16,113 bases of DNA from JAJRXK01 sp964593155 (GTDB taxonomy: Bacteria > Krumholzibacteriota > Krumholzibacteriia > JAJRXK01). Position 1 is the first letter of the stretch. Each line of letters starts with the position of its first letter. Both the position numbers and the translations under genes were made by a program. The notes beneath the pieces are model-generated. The model saw only the letters and a list, made by a program, of their open reading frames with translations. It had not been told where the DNA came from and ran no database searches. Positions 1 to 9,162 of this stretch are shown here, in pieces. The stretch covers positions 1-16,113 of the forward strand of contig CAZQHE010000093.1 in assembly GCA_964593155.1 (NCBI GenBank), given 5' to 3'.

Positions 1-2023
<2,023 letters not shown>

Positions 2024-2092
2024 TCCACCGTCTCCGGCGCGCGTCGGTCCTCGCGCGGGCACCCTCGTCGTGTCCTCGGTGGGCGCCTGAGA

Positions 2093-2133
2093 CCGGAATC
2101 GGCCCTGGATACCGGAATCTTGAGTCCGGAATC
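2093..2133. repeat. Three direct copies of CCGGAATC upstream of the kinase gene
   Basis: CCGGAATC occurs at 2093-2100, 2112-2119 and 2126-2133. The first and third copies extend to CCGGAATCGGCCC. The gap between the lipoprotein stop (2148) and the kinase start (2023) is about 124 bases, so the repeats lie 70-110 bases before the kinase start codon. That position would suit an operator or activator site. No T-tract accompanies them, so a terminator is unlikely. The regulatory role is inference; chance or a degenerate duplication is possible. Confidence 0.4.
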
Positions 2134-2147
2134 GGCCCCCGGGCGGC

Positions 2148-3167
2148 TCAGCGATCGACGATCGCTCGGTGGACGGCTCCGCGGATCCGGTCGATCACCG
2201 CCTGGCGCAGGGGCGGGACCACGGTGTCGACGCGCAGGTCGAACGCACCACTCACCCGCACGGAGTCCACCGGTGTGCCGGGGGCGTCGCGCATGGCTCC
2301 CTCGCCGCTCAGGCTGCCGACGATCTTCTCGTCGTCGGCACGGTCCAGGGTGAGGGTCCCGTCGAAGCCGACGAGGGCCCATTGTTCCCCGTCGCGTTCC
2401 TCGGTGTAGACGAGGGTCGCCGCCGGCTCGTCGTCGCCGAGGGTGAGCGGGACGGGCGTGCCGACCGCCACGTCGTCGGGCACGGTCAGCACGACGCTCT
2501 GGGTCGGCCCGGGCGGGAAGTTGCGGCCGGCGATCGTCCAGGACCCGCCGGTGGTCCGGGCGACCTGCACGACGCGCTCGTCGAGGCGCAGCATCGGCTG
2601 GCCGTCGGTCTCGACGATGGTCAGCGAGAGTTCGCCCAGCGGAGGCGGTTCGGCGCCGTCGCAGTCGGCGATGCTGTCGGACACCCGGACGGCCTCGCCG
2701 TCGAGTTCCTCGCAGGTACGGTCGAAGAGATCGCCGCATTCGAGCGACGTGGTGAAGTCGTAGAATCCGGTGAAGGCGTAGGAATCGCCGTCGGGTGCGA
2801 GCACGGCCTCGACCTCGGCCGAGAAGCCCACCGTGCAGCCGCTGAAACTCGTGGTGCCGGTACAGGTGAGCCGGAGCGCCCGGCCGTTCCAGGTCTCGGT
2901 GCACTCGTCCGCGAAGTCGTCGAACTGCTCGAACATGTACACGCGTTCGGGGCAGATCAGGATCGTGTCGACCGACGTGGTACGGCGCAGGCGCGGTGCG
3001 TCGCCACACGGTGAGGTGGTCGTGGTCTGTTCCCAGACCCCCAGCCAGGCTTCCGGCGTTCGGTCGTCCTCGGGGGCGGTTGCGCCGTTGCCGTCGTCGT
3101 CGCAGCCGACGGCGAACAGGACGGAGCAGAGCAGAACGGCGACGGTGCGTGCGGACCGCGTGTGCAT
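2148..3167 (-). CDS. Cysteine-rich lipoprotein of unknown function
   Basis: A 339-residue exported protein that I do not recognise. A basic N-terminus and a hydrophobic stretch (residues 8-20) end at AVGC, a slightly atypical lipobox with Cys22 as the likely lipidated residue. An acidic low-complexity linker (DDDGNG, then APEDD) follows. Residues 40-170 begin with WLGVWEQ, reminiscent of lipocalin-like beta domains, and hold eight cysteines (54, 72, 89, 102, 111, 144, 152, 169), enough for four disulfides. Residues 178-315 look like a second all-beta domain. The start at 3167 has a weak AGAGG about 8 bases upstream. It lies 144 bases after the beta-barrel gene on the same strand, so the two may be co-transcribed surface components. 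Envelope location is well supported; function is unknown. Confidence 0.85.
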   Translation of the reverse strand: MHTRSARTVAVLLCSVLFAVGCDDDGNGATAPEDDRTPEAWLGVWEQTTTTSPCGDAPRLRRTTSVDTILICPERVYMFEQFDDFADECTETWNGRALRLTCTGTTSFSGCTVGFSAEVEAVLAPDGDSYAFTGFYDFTTSLECGDLFDRTCEELDGEAVRVSDSIADCDGAEPPPLGELSLTIVETDGQPMLRLDERVVQVARTTGGSWTIAGRNFPPGPTQSVVLTVPDDVAVGTPVPLTLGDDEPAATLVYTEERDGEQWALVGFDGTLTLDRADDEKIVGSLSGEGAMRDAPGTPVDSVRVSGAFDLRVDTVVPPLRQAVIDRIRGAVHRAIVDR

Positions 3168-3311
3168 GGCGGCAGCCTCTCTCTCGGACGGATCGATGTC
3201 GCGTGAGCCTCGCAGAGGCGGCGCGGTCGCACGCCGGGGGCGGCACCGACGTCGGCGTGGGTGGACGTCGGAAGCCGGGGCGGGGCCACCGGCGGTCGAG
3301 CACCTCCGGGA

Positions 3312-4511
3312 TCAGAACCGGACCTGGGCCAGCACGCTCGCGCCGCCGAAGTCCTGGGGGTCGGGTTCGTGGCTGAGCAGGGCCCGGAACCACCCACGGT
3401 CGTCGAAGGCCAGTGTCCAACCGATCGAGACCTTGGCCGCGAAGTCGTCGCGGTCGGCTTCGTACAGTTCCGAGTCGGGTGTTGTGGACCACGTGTAGTC
3501 GGTGCCCATCCACCCCAGGTCGATCCAGTGGCCATTGCCGAGCGCGCGCTCGACGAAGACGCCGCCCAGGGTCTCGCGGCGCTCGTGCGTGATCGTCTCG
3601 AACTCGTTGTCGTAGTGCATGCGGTGCAGCTGCGCGCGGACGCGCCAGGCCGGCGTGAGGTCCTCCTCCCATGCCAGTCGCAGGTGTCGCCAGCGGCTGT
3701 CGCGACGTCGGTCCTCCGATGCCGGAGTCCCGGGCGGGGCTACCTCGAGGCGTTCGAAGTCACGGTGTTCGAACCGGAGTTCGACCACGCGCCGACCACT
3801 GCGGTGTCGCAGCGCGTGACTCGACCAGCTCCTCTTCTGCCGCAGCCGGATGCGATCGGGAGACCGCTCGCGATCGGGAAAGCGTCGTTCGGCCGGGCTG
3901 AGCACCGTGCCCGAACTCGAAACGCTCCAGGGGCCCCGTTCGAGATGCGCCATCCACGTCGGGCCGTCGGCCTCCTCCTCGAGCGTCGCCCCCACGTCGT
4001 TCTTGTCGCCGTAGACGAAGTCGTCGCGGCGCCAGCCGAGGCGCAGGTAGTCGCGGCGGGTGGCGTCGGTCCACACGAAGGCCGGGACGACGTCGATGTC
4101 GCCCTTGTCCGACGTGGGGTTGGTCACGATCTCCGCGCCGACACGTCCCCACGGAGTGGCGACGTTCCCGACCTCGATGCCCAGCCAGTTCTGCTGCTCG
4201 GGACCGTCGAGGTGGGGGCTGTCCGTCCAGTCCAGGCGGTAGAGGAAGCGGAAGTGGTCGCCGCCCGGCTCCGTGGCCTCGACCCGGACCCGCGTGGCGA
4301 GATCCTTCGTCGAGATGCTGCCCACCGTGACCTGCAGGCCGCCGCGGTCCATACGGTGGCGTTCCCAGGCCTCCTGCCAGCGCACCGGGATCGAGTAGTT
4401 CACCAGGGGATGGAGGTAGAAGAGATCGGCGGGGGCCTCGAACCGGCTCGGCTGCGCCGCCGCGGGTGGCGCGGCCAGGATCAGGGTGAGCACGAGGAGG
4501 ATCGGTCGCAT
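3312..4511 (-). CDS. Predicted outer-membrane beta-barrel protein
   Basis: About 399 residues from the ATG at 4511. This start gives a clean Sec signal peptide, MRPILLVLTLILAAPPAAAQ, with cleavage after AAA. An in-frame GTG at 4565 would place 18 polar residues before it, so I reject it, although neither start has a clear Shine-Dalgarno sequence. The mature protein is rich in alternating polar and aromatic residues (VRVEATEP, FRFLYRLDW, RVVELRFEHRDFERLEV, HIDLGWMGTDYTW-like strands) and ends in VLAQVRF; a terminal Phe is typical of BAM-inserted barrels. I recognise no family motif, so it may be a porin, an adhesin-type barrel or a secretion partner. The cysteine-rich lipoprotein follows on the same strand. 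The promoter probably lies in the divergent gap to the ABM gene. Confidence 0.85.
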   Translation of the reverse strand: MRPILLVLTLILAAPPAAAQPSRFEAPADLFYLHPLVNYSIPVRWQEAWERHRMDRGGLQVTVGSISTKDLATRVRVEATEPGGDHFRFLYRLDWTDSPHLDGPEQQNWLGIEVGNVATPWGRVGAEIVTNPTSDKGDIDVVPAFVWTDATRRDYLRLGWRRDDFVYGDKNDVGATLEEEADGPTWMAHLERGPWSVSSSGTVLSPAERRFPDRERSPDRIRLRQKRSWSSHALRHRSGRRVVELRFEHRDFERLEVAPPGTPASEDRRRDSRWRHLRLAWEEDLTPAWRVRAQLHRMHYDNEFETITHERRETLGGVFVERALGNGHWIDLGWMGTDYTWSTTPDSELYEADRDDFAAKVSIGWTLAFDDRGWFRALLSHEPDPQDFGGASVLAQVRF

Positions 4512-4630
4512 GATGGGATGGGTCGGGGGGAGTCCGGAGCGTGGACTTCGGCTAGACTGCGTCACAATCTACGCGAGGACCACCGGACGGACCCGGGGTC
4601 CCGTCGACCACCCCTGTGGAGAGCACGACC
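4512..4630. promoter_or_regulatory. Divergent intergenic region between the beta-barrel and ABM genes
   Basis: A 119-base gap between two divergent genes, so it should carry both promoters. I find no convincing -35/-10 pair on either strand. GGACCC-G-GGGTCC at 4589-4601 is a perfect inverted repeat in the leader of the plus-strand gene; it could be an operator or a small hairpin. GGAGAG at 4618-4623 is the ribosome-binding site of the ABM gene. Confidence 0.4.
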
Positions 4631-4918
4631 ATGGCCCTGACGATCGTGGCCCAGTTCCAGGCCCGCCCGGGCATGGAGGCCGAACTCGAGACGGCCCTGA
4701 AGATGCTGATCATGCCCACCCGGGCCGAGGCCGGCTGCGAGGTGTACGAACTGCACCGTTCGCTCGAGGATCCCGGCTTCTTCCACTTCCACGAGATCTG
4801 GAGCTCGGGGTCGCACTGGGAGTCGCACATGCGGTCGGAGCACCTGCGGGCCTTCACCGGGCGCTCCGACGATCTGGTCGCCGAATCGCGGATCCTGCAG
4901 CTCGAGCCCATCGCCTGA
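4631..4918 (+). CDS. Antibiotic biosynthesis monooxygenase (ABM) domain protein
   Basis: A 95-residue single-domain protein matching the ABM/YgiN dimeric ferredoxin-like fold over its whole length. The pattern is typical: an opening strand (MALTIVAQFQARPG), a helix (EAELETALKMLIMPTRAEAGC), the signature EVYELHRSLEDPGFFHFHEIW, then a helix ending EHLRAF. Family members include cofactor-free quinol or polyketide oxygenases, haem-handling enzymes and many proteins of unknown role; the substrate cannot be read here. I chose the ATG at 4631 because GGAGAG lies 7 bases upstream; a GTG five codons earlier overlaps that site. It precedes the iron-sulfur protein and multihaem cytochrome on the same strand, with gaps of 110 and 95 bases, so a quinone- or haem-related role is attractive but only inferred. 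Confidence 0.93.
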   Translation: MALTIVAQFQARPGMEAELETALKMLIMPTRAEAGCEVYELHRSLEDPGFFHFHEIWSSGSHWESHMRSEHLRAFTGRSDDLVAESRILQLEPIA

Positions 4919-4971
4919 CATATCCGGATCTCGAGATCTCGATTTCGACATGGCCGGAAGCGCGCGGGCGC

Positions 4972-4994
4972 TTTAATTGGATATGCGTATCCGA
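4972..4994 (+). promoter_or_regulatory. AT-rich palindromic operator/promoter candidate for the 4Fe-4S gene
   Basis: Within the 110-base gap after the ABM gene, TTTAAT at 4972-4977 resembles a -10 box and runs directly into a near-perfect inverted repeat, TTGGATA-TGCG-TATCCGA (4977-4994), centred about 43 bases before the ATG at 5029. Further upstream lie ATCCGGAT (4922-4929) and CGAGATCTCG (4932-4941), both perfect palindromes. No good -35 box accompanies the -10-like element. The arrangement suits a dimeric regulator acting at a promoter. It is not a clear FNR box (TTGAT-N4-ATCAA), although the shape is similar. Confidence 0.5.
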
Positions 4995-5028
4995 TTGAGG
5001 CGACTCCGAACCCCGCGAGGTCCCGAGA

Positions 5029-5739
5029 ATGCTGCGACAGGTGATCCGGATCGACCACGAGAAGTGTGACGGCTGCGGCGACTGCGTGCCGGCGTGTCAC
5101 GAGGGGGCGATCGCCGTCGTCGACGGCAAGGCCCGGTTGATCGGCGACCGCTACTGCGACGGTCTCGGCGACTGCCTGGGCGAGTGCCCGCGGGGCGCGA
5201 TCACGCTCGAGACGCGCGAGACCGAGGCCTTCGACGCGGCGGCGGTGGAGGAACTCCAGCATCGGGCCGGGGCGGAACCGGCCGCGTGTGCTTGCCCCGG
5301 AACGGCGGCGCGAACCCTCGAGCGTGCGTCGGTTCCCGCTCAGGTTCCGGATCGCGCCGCCTGCCGGCTCGGTCACTGGCCCGTGCAACTGCGTTTGCTG
5401 AACCCGGGCTCGCCCTTCCTCGCCGACAGCGATCTCGTCCTGTGCGCCGATTGCGTGCCCTTCGCCTATCCCGACCTGCACCGCGACTACCTCGCCGACC
5501 GGGCGGTGGCGGTGTCCTGCCCGAAGCTCGACGACCTGCACGAGGCCGTCGACCGGCTCCAGGCGATCTTCGCGGGGGCCCGGCCGCGGCGGGTGACCGT
5601 GCTGCGGATGGTCGTTCCCTGCTGCGGCGGGCTGGCCGAGGCCGCCCGCGTGGCCCGCGATCGGGCCGGGGCCGACGTGCCGATCGAGGTGCACACGATC
5701 GATCCGCGAGGCGGAGTGGTCGACCGGATCGAGCTGTAG
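5029..5739 (+). CDS. 4Fe-4S ferredoxin-domain protein with C-terminal cysteine-rich domain
   Basis: A 236-residue cytosolic protein. The N-terminal bacterial-ferredoxin domain has a complete first motif CDGCGDCVPAC (Cys13, 16, 19, 23). The second is CDGLGDCLGECP (Cys43, 49, 53), lacking the central Cys. The rest carries CACPG (87, 89), LCADCVPFAYPD (139, 142), SCPKLDD (164) and VPCCGGL (198, 199). This layout is familiar from a conserved ferredoxin-like family in anaerobes whose reaction is, to my knowledge, undefined; further metal or thiol chemistry in the second half is likely. GAGG precedes the ATG by 8 bases. There is no signal peptide or membrane helix, so it works inside the cell. It lies 95 bases before the NapC-type cytochrome. 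A role as electron donor or sensor for that module is inferred from position alone. Confidence 0.93.
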   Translation: MLRQVIRIDHEKCDGCGDCVPACHEGAIAVVDGKARLIGDRYCDGLGDCLGECPRGAITLETRETEAFDAAAVEELQHRAGAEPAACACPGTAARTLERASVPAQVPDRAACRLGHWPVQLRLLNPGSPFLADSDLVLCADCVPFAYPDLHRDYLADRAVAVSCPKLDDLHEAVDRLQAIFAGARPRRVTVLRMVVPCCGGLAEAARVARDRAGADVPIEVHTIDPRGGVVDRIEL

Positions 5740-5834
5740 GCTCGTACACAGGACACGAAATCGCACTTATTGCGGGTGCTCCGGTCCCCTACGATCCCGG
5801 GACCCTGTTCTGATTTCGGACGGAAGGCAACTCC
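5740..5834 (+). promoter_or_regulatory. Gap before the multihaem cytochrome gene
   Basis: A 95-base gap with a relatively AT-rich patch near 5757-5771. It holds two small inverted repeats: CGCA-CTTAT-TGCG (5762-5774) and GGTCCC-N10-GGGACC (5783-5804). GGAAGG at 5822-5827 is the ribosome-binding site that fixes the TTG start at 5835. I see no T-tract and no clean promoter, so the gap may carry a secondary promoter or simply be an operon spacer. Confidence 0.35.
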
Positions 5835-7346
5835 TTGAACGACGATCGACCTCGCGCACACGATTCCGGTGGACGGAATCGCAGCAGCACCATTTCGCTC
5901 TTCGCCAATCCCATCTCCGTGGTCGGTCTCTGGATCGCCGGCGTGTCCTTCGTGGTGACGCTCCTGCTCATGGCGATCGAGATGACCTCGAGCGACCACA
6001 ATCCCTACCTGGGCATCGTGACGTTCGTGGTCCTGCCCGTGTTCCTGGGGATCGGGATCGTGGTCGCGCTCTTCGGCGCGCTCCGCGAGCGGCGACGCCG
6101 CGCCCGTGGCGAGGAGGACGCCCACTGGCCCGTGCTCGACCTGAACGCCGCGCGGCAACGGCGGGCGCTGGCGTGGATCTCCGGCGCCGCGGTCGTGTTC
6201 CTGGGCTTGTCGGCATTCGGGAGCCTGAAGGCCTACGAGTACACCGAGACCAACGAGTTCTGCGGCACCGTCTGCCACACGGTCATGGAGCCGGAATACA
6301 CCGCCTACCAGCACTCGGCCCATTCGCGCGTGCCGTGCGTGGACTGCCACATCGGTCCGGGTGCAGAGTGGTTCGTCCGGTCGAAGATCAGTGGTGCGTA
6401 CCAGGTGTACGCGGTGGCCGCCGACGTGTACCCGCGTCCGATCCACACGCCGATCAAGAACCTGCGTCCGTCGCAGGACACCTGCGAGAACTGCCACTGG
6501 CCGCAGAAGTTCTTCGGCGACACCTACATCACGCGCAACTACTACCTGACCGACGAGGAGAACTCCCACACGCGGCTCGATCTCATGCTCCGTGTCGGCG
6601 GTGGCGACGGCCGCGAGGGCCCCCGCGAGGGCATCCACTGGCACATGAACATCGCCAACGACATCGAGTACGTGGCCACCGACGAGCGGCGCCAGAAGAT
6701 CGACTGGTTCCGCGTGACCCGGCTCGACGGCTCGGTGAGCACCTACGTGCGCGAGGGCAGTGGGCTGTCGCACGAAGAGCCGCCCGAGGGCGAGGTGCGC
6801 TCGATGGACTGCATCGACTGCCACAACCGGCCGTCACACCGCTTCCTGCCGCCCCAGGTCGCCATGAACGCGGCGATGGCCCGCGGGGAGGTCTCGCCCG
6901 ACCTGCCCGGGATCAAGGGGCTCGGTGTGGAAGTCCTCGAGGACGAGTACGCGACGAAGGAAGAAGCCTTCGAAGCGATCGAGACGACGATCCGTGAGGA
7001 GTACGCGGGCGAGGACCACGCCGGACTGGTGGAGCCCGCGGTGGTCGCGATCAAGGACGTCTACCGGATCAACTACTTCCCGCAGATGAAGACCAACTGG
7101 AAGGCCTTCCCCGAGAACACCGGGCACATGTGGGCCCCCGGCTGCTTCCGCTGCCACAACGGCGAGCACGTGAACGAGGCCGGACAGTCGCTCACTCGTG
7201 ACTGCAACGCCTGCCACGTGATCCTGGCCGAGCAGCCGCCGCAGGGTGACCAGATGATGTCGCTGGTCGGCGTGGACTTCCAGCACCCCGAGGACATCGG
7301 CGAGCTGTGGCGGGACATGAGCTGCGTGGAGTGCCACGCGCCCTGA
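5835..7346 (+). CDS. NapC/NirT-family heptahaem cytochrome c, ImcH-like quinol oxidase
   Basis: A 503-residue membrane-anchored multihaem cytochrome predicted to oxidise quinol and pass electrons to periplasmic carriers. Three membrane helices lie at about 28-48, 59-82 and 111-130. The periplasmic part has seven haem motifs: CGTVCH (143-148), CVDCH (168), CENCH (217), CIDCH (326), CFRCH (437), CNACH (457) and CVECH (497). The first is CX3CH, not CX2CH. NapC/NrfH proteins usually have one anchor helix and four haems. Three helices with seven haems match the architecture I recall for Geobacter ImcH, an inner-membrane quinol oxidase for extracellular electron transfer. The TTG start is chosen because GGAAGG lies 7 bases upstream and no better start covers the first helix. 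The stop is 1 base from that of the convergent amidase. Class is certain; ImcH-type function is inferred. Confidence 0.95.
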   Translation: MNDDRPRAHDSGGRNRSSTISLFANPISVVGLWIAGVSFVVTLLLMAIEMTSSDHNPYLGIVTFVVLPVFLGIGIVVALFGALRERRRRARGEEDAHWPVLDLNAARQRRALAWISGAAVVFLGLSAFGSLKAYEYTETNEFCGTVCHTVMEPEYTAYQHSAHSRVPCVDCHIGPGAEWFVRSKISGAYQVYAVAADVYPRPIHTPIKNLRPSQDTCENCHWPQKFFGDTYITRNYYLTDEENSHTRLDLMLRVGGGDGREGPREGIHWHMNIANDIEYVATDERRQKIDWFRVTRLDGSVSTYVREGSGLSHEEPPEGEVRSMDCIDCHNRPSHRFLPPQVAMNAAMARGEVSPDLPGIKGLGVEVLEDEYATKEEAFEAIETTIREEYAGEDHAGLVEPAVVAIKDVYRINYFPQMKTNWKAFPENTGHMWAPGCFRCHNGEHVNEAGQSLTRDCNACHVILAEQPPQGDQMMSLVGVDFQHPEDIGELWRDMSCVECHAP

Positions 7347-7351
7347 GTCAG
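7343..7351. other. Nearly abutting convergent stop codons in the palindrome CTGAGTCAG
   Basis: The cytochrome TGA (7344-7346) and the amidase TGA on the other strand (7348-7350) are separated by one G, forming the palindrome CTGA-G-TCAG. There is no room for an intergenic terminator, so at least one transcript must end inside the opposing gene. Confidence 0.8.
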
Positions 7352-9090
7352 AGCCGTGGCCTCTTCAGGTGGAAGTCGGTCGCGCCCTGGTAGATCGAGG
7401 CCAGGGCGACGACCGCCGGTTCGCCGTAGTTCCGCCCGATGAAGGTGATGCTCGTCGGCGTGCCGTCGTCGCGGAAGCCGTTGGGCAGGACCACGCACGG
7501 GTGGCCGGTGAGGTTCGTGATCAACAGTGACGGCCCGGCGAAGGCAGGGGCGACGTAGCCGTCGAGGTCGCCGAGTGCGTCCTCGAAGGCGCGCATGAGC
7601 TGCGTGCGGGCCCGCTGCGCCTGCACGTACTGCACCCCCGGGACCAGTTGCGCCGCGCGGAACACGTTCGGCCAGGCATTGGCGACCTGCCGCACGAGTT
7701 CGTCGTCGCGGTTCGTGCGCGTGAGTTCGTCGAAGGCCGCGGCTCCCTCCACCTGCAGCACGACGAGCATGGCGCCCACCGGCATGTCGGGGAAGGTCAT
7801 CGGCTCGAACTCGATGCCCCGGTCACGCAGCACGTCGAGCGTCGCGCGATCGAAGGTGGCACCCTCGTAGTCGTTGGCGAAGTTCTCCTCGGCGGCGCCG
7901 AAACGGAGCTTCCGCATGGAGAAGTCCGACGTCCCGCGCCAGTCGAGCGGTGCGGTCACCGACTCGGGATCCCCTTCGTGCGCTCCGTGGATCGCTTCGA
8001 GCACGAAGGCCGTGTCCTGCACGTTGCGGGCGATGGGGCCGATCTTGTCCATGCTCCAGGTGAGCGCCATGCAGCCGGTGCGCGGCACGCGGCCGAAGGT
8101 CGGGCGCAGTCCCGTGGCGCCGCAGCGCGAACACGGCGAGACGATCGAGCCGAGGGTCTCGGTGCCCAGCGCGAAGGGAAGGGCGCCGGCGGCCACGGCC
8201 GAGGCGCTGCCGGCCGAGCTCCCGCTGCTACCCTGCTCGGGATTCCAGGGGTTGCGGGTGGTCTCGCGGAACCAGACGTCGCCCCAGGCCAGCGCGCCGA
8301 CGGCGGTCTTGGCCACGAGCACCGCGCCCGCTTCCTCCAACCGGCGCACGACCTCGGCGTCGTAGTCGAAGGTCCGGGTCTCGTAGGGCTTCGCGCCCCA
8401 GGTGGTGCGTGCGCCGCGCGCGGCGAGCAGGTCCTTCGCACCGTAGGGAATGCCGTGCAGGGGACCGCGCCACGTGCCCACGCGCTGCTCCTCGTCGAGC
8501 ACGGCCGCGAACTCGCGGGCGCGATCGGCCGTGCGGTCGATCACGAAGTGCAGCGTGGGGTCGAGTTCCTCCAGTCGGGCGAGCGACGCCTCGACCAGAT
8601 CGCTCGGCTTCAGCTGCCGCCGGCGGATCCACTCCGACAGGTGTTCGATCGGCGAGAAGAGCAGCTCGGTCTCGTCGGTGGGTGGCGTCCGCGGACGCTC
8701 GCCGAAGATCGCGCCACGCAGGGTCTCGGCCGGGTGCTGGACACGGTTCTGCGCGGAGCCCGAGACGTACGAGACCTTCTCCGGATCGTCGTACAGTGGG
8801 CGGAAGCCCAGGGCGGGTGGGACCTCGTTCGGGATCGCCAGCGCGCGGATCGCCTGCAGGCTCTCGACCTGGTCGGTCACCGACTCGCGCATGAGCTCGC
8901 GCTCGGCCTCGGTGAACTCGAGTCCGGCCAGGATCTCGGCGCGGCGGATGACCTCGGCCGCGATCGCTTCGTCGGCCGCTTCCTCTTCGGCCTGCGCGCG
9001 GAGCAGGTCGGGTGCGAGTGCGGCGGCCAGGGTGAGCGCCGCGGTGCGGCCGAGGAAGGTGCGGCGGGAGGTGGTCGGGTTCGGATCCAT
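7348..9090 (-). CDS. Tat-exported amidase-signature hydrolase
   Basis: A 580-residue hydrolase of the amidase signature family, which cleaves C-N amide bonds with a Ser-cisSer-Lys triad. A twin-arginine signal (SRRTFLG at residues 8-14, then a hydrophobic run ending near Ala-Gln 33) indicates folded export. A charged region of about 100 residues precedes the catalytic domain. Lys219 lies in GIPYGAKDLLA, Ser291 in GSSGSSAGSA, and nucleophile Ser315 in GTETLGSIVSP; the 24-residue serine spacing matches fatty-acid amide hydrolase. I start at the ATG at 9090 because it opens directly into the Tat signal and has GGAG 9 bases upstream; a start 21 codons earlier only adds basic residues. It follows the thioredoxin gene by 72 bases on the same strand and may belong to that transcript. 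The substrate is unknown. Confidence 0.95.
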   Translation of the reverse strand: MDPNPTTSRRTFLGRTAALTLAAALAPDLLRAQAEEEAADEAIAAEVIRRAEILAGLEFTEAERELMRESVTDQVESLQAIRALAIPNEVPPALGFRPLYDDPEKVSYVSGSAQNRVQHPAETLRGAIFGERPRTPPTDETELLFSPIEHLSEWIRRRQLKPSDLVEASLARLEELDPTLHFVIDRTADRAREFAAVLDEEQRVGTWRGPLHGIPYGAKDLLAARGARTTWGAKPYETRTFDYDAEVVRRLEEAGAVLVAKTAVGALAWGDVWFRETTRNPWNPEQGSSGSSAGSASAVAAGALPFALGTETLGSIVSPCSRCGATGLRPTFGRVPRTGCMALTWSMDKIGPIARNVQDTAFVLEAIHGAHEGDPESVTAPLDWRGTSDFSMRKLRFGAAEENFANDYEGATFDRATLDVLRDRGIEFEPMTFPDMPVGAMLVVLQVEGAAAFDELTRTNRDDELVRQVANAWPNVFRAAQLVPGVQYVQAQRARTQLMRAFEDALGDLDGYVAPAFAGPSLLITNLTGHPCVVLPNGFRDDGTPTSITFIGRNYGEPAVVALASIYQGATDFHLKRPRL

Positions 9091-9162
9091 CGCGGCGAGC
9101 TCCGGGCGGGAGAGGGGTCGCGCGATGATACGGCGCCGGCCCGACCGGCTCAACGCAGCGAT

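Noticed and set aside
4589..4601. GGACCC-G-GGGTCC as a riboswitch or attenuator
   Set aside because: A 1-base loop cannot form an RNA hairpin of that length and no leader peptide or T-tract is present; short GC palindromes are common at this base composition.
4977..4994. FNR box or Rho-independent terminator
   Set aside because: The half-sites TTGGATA/TATCCGA do not match TTGAT-N4-ATCAA, and no T-tract follows the inverted repeat, so it is kept only as an operator candidate.
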